Made by a program: the position numbers and the translations under genes | Origin: Adiantum capillus-veneris | Lineage: Eukaryota > Streptophyta > Polypodiopsida > Polypodiales > Pteridaceae | Direction: 5' to 3' | Length of the DNA: 64,000 nucleotides | NCBI GenBank assembly: GCA_014529385.2 | Contig: CM043958.1 | Span: 88,739,025 to 88,803,024 of the forward strand | Notes under the pieces: model-generated | The model's database searches: none | Seen by the model: the letters and a program-made list of their open reading frames with translations, nothing else | Told to the model about the DNA's origin: nothing | Shown: piece by piece, positions 58,291 through 64,000 of the stretch | How the letters are laid out: each line of letters starts with the position of its first letter | Position numbering within the stretch: position 1 is the first letter of the stretch

Positions 58291-59562
58291 TAGAGTTTGA
58301 TTTTACTATTGTGGTAAAAAAAGGAAAGATGCATCTACAAGTAGATTACCTTTTCGAACTACCAAATGAAGAAGCTTTAGAAGGGGTAGATGATGACATC
58401 CTTGACGCATATCTTTTCAACGTTGAAATGATACAAAATGGTCTCAAGAGATCGTCAATTTACTATCCTATGGAGGTGAGTTCGATATAATGGGACAGGA
58501 AAGTAAAAGATGAATGATTTGAAAATCACAGTATTTTCAATTGCTTGGCACACATTTGTATCAATTAGGCTCGGATTATAGTTTGCAATTACGCATAAGT
58601 CTAGAGGAGTATGACTGTTATATTTTGAAGGCACATGTTTAGGACTTAGAATTTCATTGCTTGCAGAAGAAAACATACCAGCACTTGCAGCAGTTAGGAT
58701 TTTATTGGTCAAATATGTGCACTGACATTCAAGAGTACATTACTAAATGTGCAACCTACATGTCTAAACCACCTGTAGAACATGCTACATTGTTTCAGGT
58801 GATAATTAGACCAAAATGGAGCCTATATATTGTTGACTATCTGATCACAATAACATTTACGAAACATACAACTAGGGCATGGCAATGGGCCATAGAAATA
58901 GAGGTTTAATTTTTTAAACTAATTGAACATCAACTGTATAAGAGAGGAAAGAACAATCAGATTAGGATATGTGCAATCAAAAGCATGTAATCTTTCCACT
59001 GGAGTTCTTGATCCCCACTTTAAGAGTAGCTAAACAACTTGGATGGACATGCCATGAATTGTCTTCCAGAGTTGATGACCTTGAATAACTAGATGAGCTT
59101 CACTTGAAGGCCATAACCTCTATCTATGCTCAAAAAAGGCAACAAAAAGAGTTTTTTGATAAGCATGTATGCTCGAAGTAATTTAAAACAGGAGATTGTG
59201 TCCTGGTTTACACATTCAAATAGCATGCAAAAAAACTTAAAAAGCGAGGGATGGGACCCTTGGTGATCACCGATATATCACCAAGTGGAGCCCTCAAGCT
59301 TGCTACATTGGAGGGTAAAGAAATGCCTAATTGGATTAGTGTTTTTCCCCTTAAAAAGTATCATGTACCACTAACCCAGAGCATGCTTCAACAAATCCAT
59401 GCAAAAAAGAAGCAATCTCAAAAAAAGCAGTGGGTAGTCAAAGAAGCTCAGAAAGAAGCCAGGGAGCACACGACAAAACAAAAGCTTCTACAACAAAAAA
59501 AGCACCACGGACCATCACTATGGATCAATGTGATTAAAGTGATCGATTTTGAAGAGGAGTAA
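58291..59562 (+). pseudogene. Gypsy integrase, broken
   Basis: KKTYQHLQQLGFYWSNMCTD then ITKCATYMSKP (about 58664-58770): zinc region retains the first Cys; the second is missing. The catalytic core is mostly unreadable: PKWSLYIVDYLITITFTKHT (about 58812-58875) could be the first Asp region. The C-terminus is clear: GPLVITDISPSGALKLATLE (59254-59313) and PNWISVFPLKKYHVP form the GPY/F module. A Gln/Lys-rich tail ends at the stop 59560-59562. Core catalytic Asp/Glu residues beyond the first are not identifiable. Confidence 0.7.
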
Positions 59563-59673
59563 ATGGTGGATCCAGCCGTACAAGTCAAGCTTGGAGGTAA
59601 TCGAGTGGAGGCCAGTGCACTCTTAGATTTTGGGGCTCAAGGAAATCTTATTTCCTACAGCATATACAAGTAG
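59563..59673 (+). CDS. Small ORF with retropepsin-like active-site motif, 36 aa
   Basis: ATG follows the integrase stop TAA with no gap. The peptide reads VQVKLGGNRVEASALLDFGA then QGNLISYSIYK, i.e. the strand-loop of an aspartic protease (hydrophobic-hydrophobic-D-x-G-A, with Phe where Ser/Thr is usual), and then a stop. Readable codons continue after it (LTLERQIQHNMAFKII). In gypsy elements the protease lies before RT, so a protease-like start after the integrase is out of order. It may belong to a separate rearranged fragment, or be the start of another element. It is too short to be active. Confidence 0.4.
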   Translation: MVDPAVQVKLGGNRVEASALLDFGAQGNLISYSIYK

Positions 59674-59719
59674 TTAACACTTGAGAGACAAATTCAACAC
59701 AACATGGCATTCAAAATTA

Positions 59720-62170
59720 TACAGAGCACTCAATCAAGGCATTGGGTTGGACGGTGATGCATGTATAGATTAATTAATACCCTCAAGGGATTCACCATTC
59801 AGTACTCCCCTATATAACGTGCATTTGTGGGGTATTAAAAAAACCCTCTTTTAACATGTTGGAATGAATAAAATGACTCCTTATTTTAGGTAATTTTTTC
59901 AAAATTGGATTAAAAAACCCCTTGTTTTAATGTATCTTTGTTAATTTGTCTAGAATTTTTGCATTTTAATACACCTCCTTTCAAACTCACGTTATTCATT
60001 AACATGATCACCCCCCGAGTCAACACTCTTATGTGGTAGAAGATAAGTCAATGCATTATCCATTATTTCTTGGTTGGCCATGGCAGAAAAAGTACAATGT
60101 ACAAATTGACTGAAACTCTGATACAATCCACATTCAATATGTGCAAGAAAAGCATATGGTTTCATTTGCGGCAAAACCAAACCACAAACTGGTGGCAATG
60201 AACTTAAAACTTAAGGGAAAAACACCCTTCTCTACACTTTGCAATGGATTCCATAGAGCAAACAATGGAGGTTGCTATTGCAGAACCAAGCACCAGGAAT
60301 AGTCTAAGCAATTTAGCTAGCAAACCCACTCAGCAACGGCCACTACTACAGTCACAAAAAGCACCTAAACAATTTTGGGTTTAAAAGGTAGAGGTTGCAC
60401 AATTTTCGTTGACCAAGCTTCCAGCTACTGATAGCCGTTTTTCGGCTCTCCGTAATTACCATAGTGAGTTAATCCACCCTACCAAAATCATCCAAACACT
60501 GTGGCTATCCCTAACATTTCACTGTATATAGGTGTGTGTGAGTTAGGGGACTTTTCCCATATCTTCTTAAAAACCCTTAATTAGCTAGTCACTGTGCTAG
60601 TTGAGCCAAAAAAATATAAAAAATATAAGTATATTATGGCCCATTTGTGTGTAAATATTTCATTGTATATAGGGCCTAAATAAAAGGATTTTTCATCATT
60701 ATTTTGGTATTTATTCAAATATTTCTACCTATGGTGTGTTATTTATGCTATGTACATTGACTCACCATTACCATATTTTTCCTTACCATTTTGCATACTC
60801 TTTATTCCATATAAAAATAATTTCATGCAAGCTTCTCTTATTTTTGGTGTAACTCCATCCCAACAAAAATCCAAAAAAGCTAGTTTTATTTATGTGTATA
60901 TTTTTTCACTATTGTGATTTTTCCTTCCTACATCTATTCTCTTTTACTCTCATAAATTAGAACACAAAAAATATTCATCTTTTTATGGTAGACTTATAAT
61001 GAGAGAGATTTATTTTGACCCCTTTATATTTTTTCCACCTATATTATTTATATTTGACATGTACATATTTTTTTAGACCCCGCAATATTTATTTTTCTTA
61101 GTTGTACTATTCACTTATATCATGATCTCAACAATATCTTCAATTATAGACCTACCAAATAAGGTCAAGGGTATGTGGCATGCATGCATGCACCATGGGG
61201 AGCTCACTCTTGGAGGTATTCAAAAGAATCATCCAAAGAAGGACCTCACAAGGACCTTGTACAGTGGAAAAAGGACTGAATTTTTAAAGATCACATGCTC
61301 CCTGAATTTGAAAAGGTGATACAAACAAAAGTTGTAGCTCGTGAGATGAAATTTTACCTCAAATTTTTTCATATTTTTTTAAGCTACGAGGTGTGAGCTA
61401 TGATTTTATTGGTGGACCCCAGTTTGCCCATGCTATGCAGCCACACTCTCTCTTCCACTTTATCATTTTCCTCTTTCACACACACTCCTCCCTCTCCTTC
61501 CCACTCCCAAACCTGCAACTCCCATGTCCTAATTCACCCTCTTCACCATTGCCACATCTCTCACACCTCCATAGCCTTCATCCTCCATTTCTACACCCTA
61601 TGTGTCCCCCTTTCTCTCTACATATATGTCCATATTACCATACTCTCTTCAGCTTTGTAAAGAACTTCAAAAAATCAGCAAAAATCCAAGAATAACCTCT
61701 TCAAATGAAGGCTTTTATCATGAATTTTCCAAGGTTTGAAATAACATAGCTTCATCGACACGCGCTGCTTCGCCATGCTGATTGCTTCTTCTTCCGGTGC
61801 TGTAAAGAGGTGAATGTCAACTTCTCCAAAGCTTCAACCTCTCTTTACAAGCTCATCCCTTCTCTAACTTTTCTCATCATATATCTCACCATTTGGTGAA
61901 TGATTTTGTAAATATTTTTTAGTGATAATTACTAACTACTAACCACTAACCTTATTGTAAAATGCACCCTCTACTAGAGTAGGCACTCCCAAATTATTCA
62001 CTCAATCCTCTCTCCTATCATCCTCAATAATTCTCTTCCCTTGAGCCCACATCCATGTGACTCAAAGGCCAAGAGAGACCCACCCTTATTAAAAAAAAGA
62101 TAAAAAATATGCATAATCTTTTATTCCTTCAAATAAACTTGATTAGGCCTAATCCTAATCAGGGCTTCTA
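59720..62170. other. AT-rich, no gene recognised; probable LTR upstream part
   Basis: No domain. 60000-60400 and 61390-61700 have short ORFs only. A catgcatgcatgcacc block lies at about 61178. The downstream TATA box and PBS suggest that part of this is the U3 region of the LTR whose leader begins near 62176. Confidence 0.35.
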
Positions 62171-62175
62171 AAACC

Positions 62176-62183
62176 TATAAATA
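62176..62183 (+). promoter_or_regulatory. TATA box (TATAAATA)
   Basis: aacctataaatagagccctt is a textbook plant TATA context. It precedes a leader of about 840 bp and a candidate PBS, so it is most likely an LTR promoter driving the gag at 63626. Confidence 0.6.
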
Positions 62184-63014
62184 GAGCCCTTCTCTCCCTT
62201 GTAAATCATCACATGATCACACTACACCACACGATTCTCAACACATAACAAACCACTCTTCAAGCCTAGTTGTGTAGAGTGTGTGCATTGTGAGTGCTCT
62301 ATTCCATCACTACACATAGGTGCATGGAGACTTGAAGTTAGTTATGCCATCTAGAGGAGTGGAGTGATACTATACTCTACAATCACACTTGTAGCCTACT
62401 CTTGTCCATAAATAAGATTCATAGTTTTGGGTGCAATTGTATGCTGCAACTACAACTCTTCTCTCCAAATTGACTTGATAAGTTGGCTCATCAGGTGGTT
62501 GAAGGTATATTGTCCTTGAAGTTTGTTGTGCCATTTCATGCTTAGTGGTTTGAGGGCTTGTTGAATTGTTTGCCAAAACTTTCAATTGTAAGAGGGTGCT
62601 GGGTGAGAGGGCTCCCGTGACCCTAAGACAATTTGTGTATTGACAACAAGGTCAAGTTTGTGTTGTCTCTCTATTTCTCATCAAGCTTTGTGTGCATCTA
62701 GTCTTTAAGGCTAAGACTGAGTTGCTCAAGTTGATTTGTGCGCTTTACCTCTCTCTGGTGTGGTGAATGTTTGTGTTTGGTGTGTGTGGCTATCTTGCAT
62801 TCCCCTCTCTTTGTGCGTTTGAATACAAGGAGATATCACATGCGTGCTAGTTTGCATCTACAACTAGGTGGTGCCCCTTTTCTTGTTTGGTTTCTGGATG
62901 TGGGTTGTTGTTGTCTCTGATTGTGCTTGCCCCAGCCCCAATTGAGCAGCACGGAAGCCTCGAAGGGTGTTTAGAGGCCGCTCTTCTTGTTGCCCGCCCC
63001 GGACCGCCTTAAAT

Positions 63015-63032
63015 TGGTGCCCCCACGGAGGA
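63015..63032 (+). promoter_or_regulatory. Candidate primer-binding site
   Basis: tggtgcccccacggagga, similar in form to the PBS at 25982. The bases before it are not a clear LTR CA end, so this is tentative. Confidence 0.4.
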
Positions 63033-63085
63033 CGGCTTGTGTATTTTTGTGAAGGCTCAACCTTTAGCATAATCAAGTAGCTTGC

Positions 63086-63298
63086 ATGAATCGCGAGAAT
63101 TTGTATGATCCCTTCATTCCCATTGCAAGGCAAAAGGTACACATAATTGTTCGTACTAAGTTGCAATTTCAACGTGTAATTCGTAGAATTTTAGGTCCTC
63201 CTAGGTTGGCAGAGATAAACGTATCAGTAAATCCTTTTATTTTGCCTCTCATTAAGTACGACCTTAGTTTGGACGTCTATATTTTTGTTTTGTTTTAA
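63086..63298 (+). CDS. Small ORF 1 of a duplicated pre-gag module, 70 aa
   Basis: MNRENLYDPFIP start; KLQFQRVIRRILGPPRLAEI then NPFILPLIKYDLSLDVYIF. It aligns without gaps to the ORF at 63320 (shared FQ, EI, NP, ILPLI, Y, S, DV, IF). Function unknown. Located between candidate PBS and gag, it may be a leader ORF of this gypsy element. Confidence 0.45.
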   Translation: MNRENLYDPFIPIARQKVHIIVRTKLQFQRVIRRILGPPRLAEINVSVNPFILPLIKYDLSLDVYIFVLF

Positions 63299-63319
63299 GA
63301 ATTAGGTCATGCATAGACC

Positions 63320-63538
63320 ATGGATAATGGCCCAAGAATAGAGGTTTTCCCCTTTCATTTCACTCCACACATTAGAATAAACATTGCAATTAGTAGAAAA
63401 ATCCATTTTCAACAACGTATGGTGTTCATGTTTGGTGCCCAAAGAGTAGGAGAAATTCTCGCATCACCAAACCCTGTTATCCTGCCTCTTATTGATTATC
63501 ATAGGTCATTTGATGTGAATATTTTTATTTTGTTGTAG
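63320..63538 (+). CDS. Small ORF 2 of a duplicated pre-gag module, 72 aa
   Basis: MDNGPRIEVFPFHF start; RKIHFQQRMVFMFGAQRVGE then ILASPNPVILPLIDYHRSFD, ending DVNIFILL. Starts 22 bp after the stop of ORF 1 and is its paralogue. It shares GEILxSPxxxILPxxDYxxSFD with the Tat-like element at about 7780-7850. No known domain. Two intact adjacent frames suggest an element less decayed than its neighbours. Confidence 0.5.
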   Translation: MDNGPRIEVFPFHFTPHIRINIAISRKIHFQQRMVFMFGAQRVGEILASPNPVILPLIDYHRSFDVNIFILL

Positions 63539-63625
63539 AATAGATTGCAATTTAGAAAACATTATTGTGAAAATTTTTTAAGAAAGAAAAACAAAAACGT
63601 GTTGTCACTTTGAAACCGATTCAAT

Positions 63626-64000
63626 GGAGGCCCAACGCCAAATGTCTGGATATCCTCTTTTCTTTGGAGAGCCTGGAGAGGATGCAGAATTATTTTTAGT
63701 AAATTTCAAGATGTCTTGTCATATCAAGAGGATAGTAACTGATCAAGAACGTGTAGAGATGTTTGAGGTGGTCCTTAGGAAAGATGCTAGCACTTGGTTT
63801 GACTCTTTGCCTGAGGAAGTTAAAGGGAATTACACGGAAGTTGTGAATCATTTCAAGAGATACTTCTTTGATCCCCAAAATACTCAAAAGCTATGGCAAG
63901 ACATTGTTTCTCATAAGCAAAAAGACTTAGATGACTACTACTTGTACAAGCAAGAGTTTCTACGTCTTTGGGCTATATGGGTGAGAAATGTTGCTAACCC
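63626..64000 (+). CDS. Ty3/gypsy gag, 5' part, open to window end
   Basis: The frame opens at ATG 63626 (MEAQRQMSGYPLFFGEPGED) and is open through 125 codons to the last base. DAELFLVNFKMSCHIKRI, then VVLRKDASTWFDSLPEEV (about 63758-63812), then NHFKRYFFDPQNTQKLWQ are the Retrotrans_gag core: W.......F start, A-x-x-W-x-x-L motif and the F..YF motif. LWAIWVRNVANP is the last readable part. It is unbroken in the window, unlike other gag sequences here. It probably belongs to a gypsy element that continues beyond the window. I chose this ATG because it is the first Met upstream of the conserved region. Confidence 0.8.

Overview
The window looks like nuclear DNA from a land plant with a repeat-rich genome. 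The evidence is Ty1/copia and Ty3/gypsy LTR retrotransposons with plant-type primer-binding sites (initiator-Met tRNA type, and a tRNA-Asp-like type), a Tat-like gypsy element with two RNase H domains, a chromodomain integrase remnant, and very long dinucleotide arrays. The species cannot be named from the sequence. I found no convincing host gene, no tRNA or rRNA gene, and nothing bacterial or organellar. Almost every coding stretch is a broken retroelement.

Layout. 1-2070: unassigned DNA, then a chromovirus-type integrase remnant (+). 2071-7159: copia element 1 (-), nearly complete, with 227-bp LTRs, the 3' LTR cut to 47 bp. 7160-18569: a Tat-like gypsy body (+: protease, RT, RNase H, second RNase H, integrase) whose integrase is split by a 6,697-bp insertion (11026-17722) flanked by a 9-bp direct repeat. 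That insertion is full of (CT)n(CA)n arrays and small tandem duplications. 18570-24830: two long LTR-like stretches, each preceded by a copy of the same integrase C-terminus. The second contains an internally deleted copy of the copia family (23129-24219). 24965-33014: a second gypsy element (+) with ~1-kb LTRs and a degenerate gag-pol. 34083-39256: copia element 2 (-), same family, more decayed. 39694-40920: a three-unit non-coding tandem repeat. 44268-48229: an internally deleted chromovirus (+). 48650-52600: gag-like remnants (+). 54025-54900: a minus-strand gypsy LTR end with its primer-binding site. 56960-59673: gypsy RT, RNase H and integrase (+), followed by a small protease-like ORF. 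62170-64000: leader of a further gypsy element (TATA box, candidate PBS, two paralogous small ORFs) and an intact gag start that runs off the window.

How the parts relate. The region is a nested retroelement graveyard. The copia family is present as two long copies and one short non-autonomous copy, all on the minus strand; the gypsy bodies are mostly on the plus strand. Every long CT array reads CT, not GA, on the plus strand, and in the compound arrays CA always follows CT. The observations most worth a second look are the 9-bp-flanked insertion in the integrase, a small protein module repeated before gag, the copia deletion derivative, and a protease-like ORF abutting the integrase stop.
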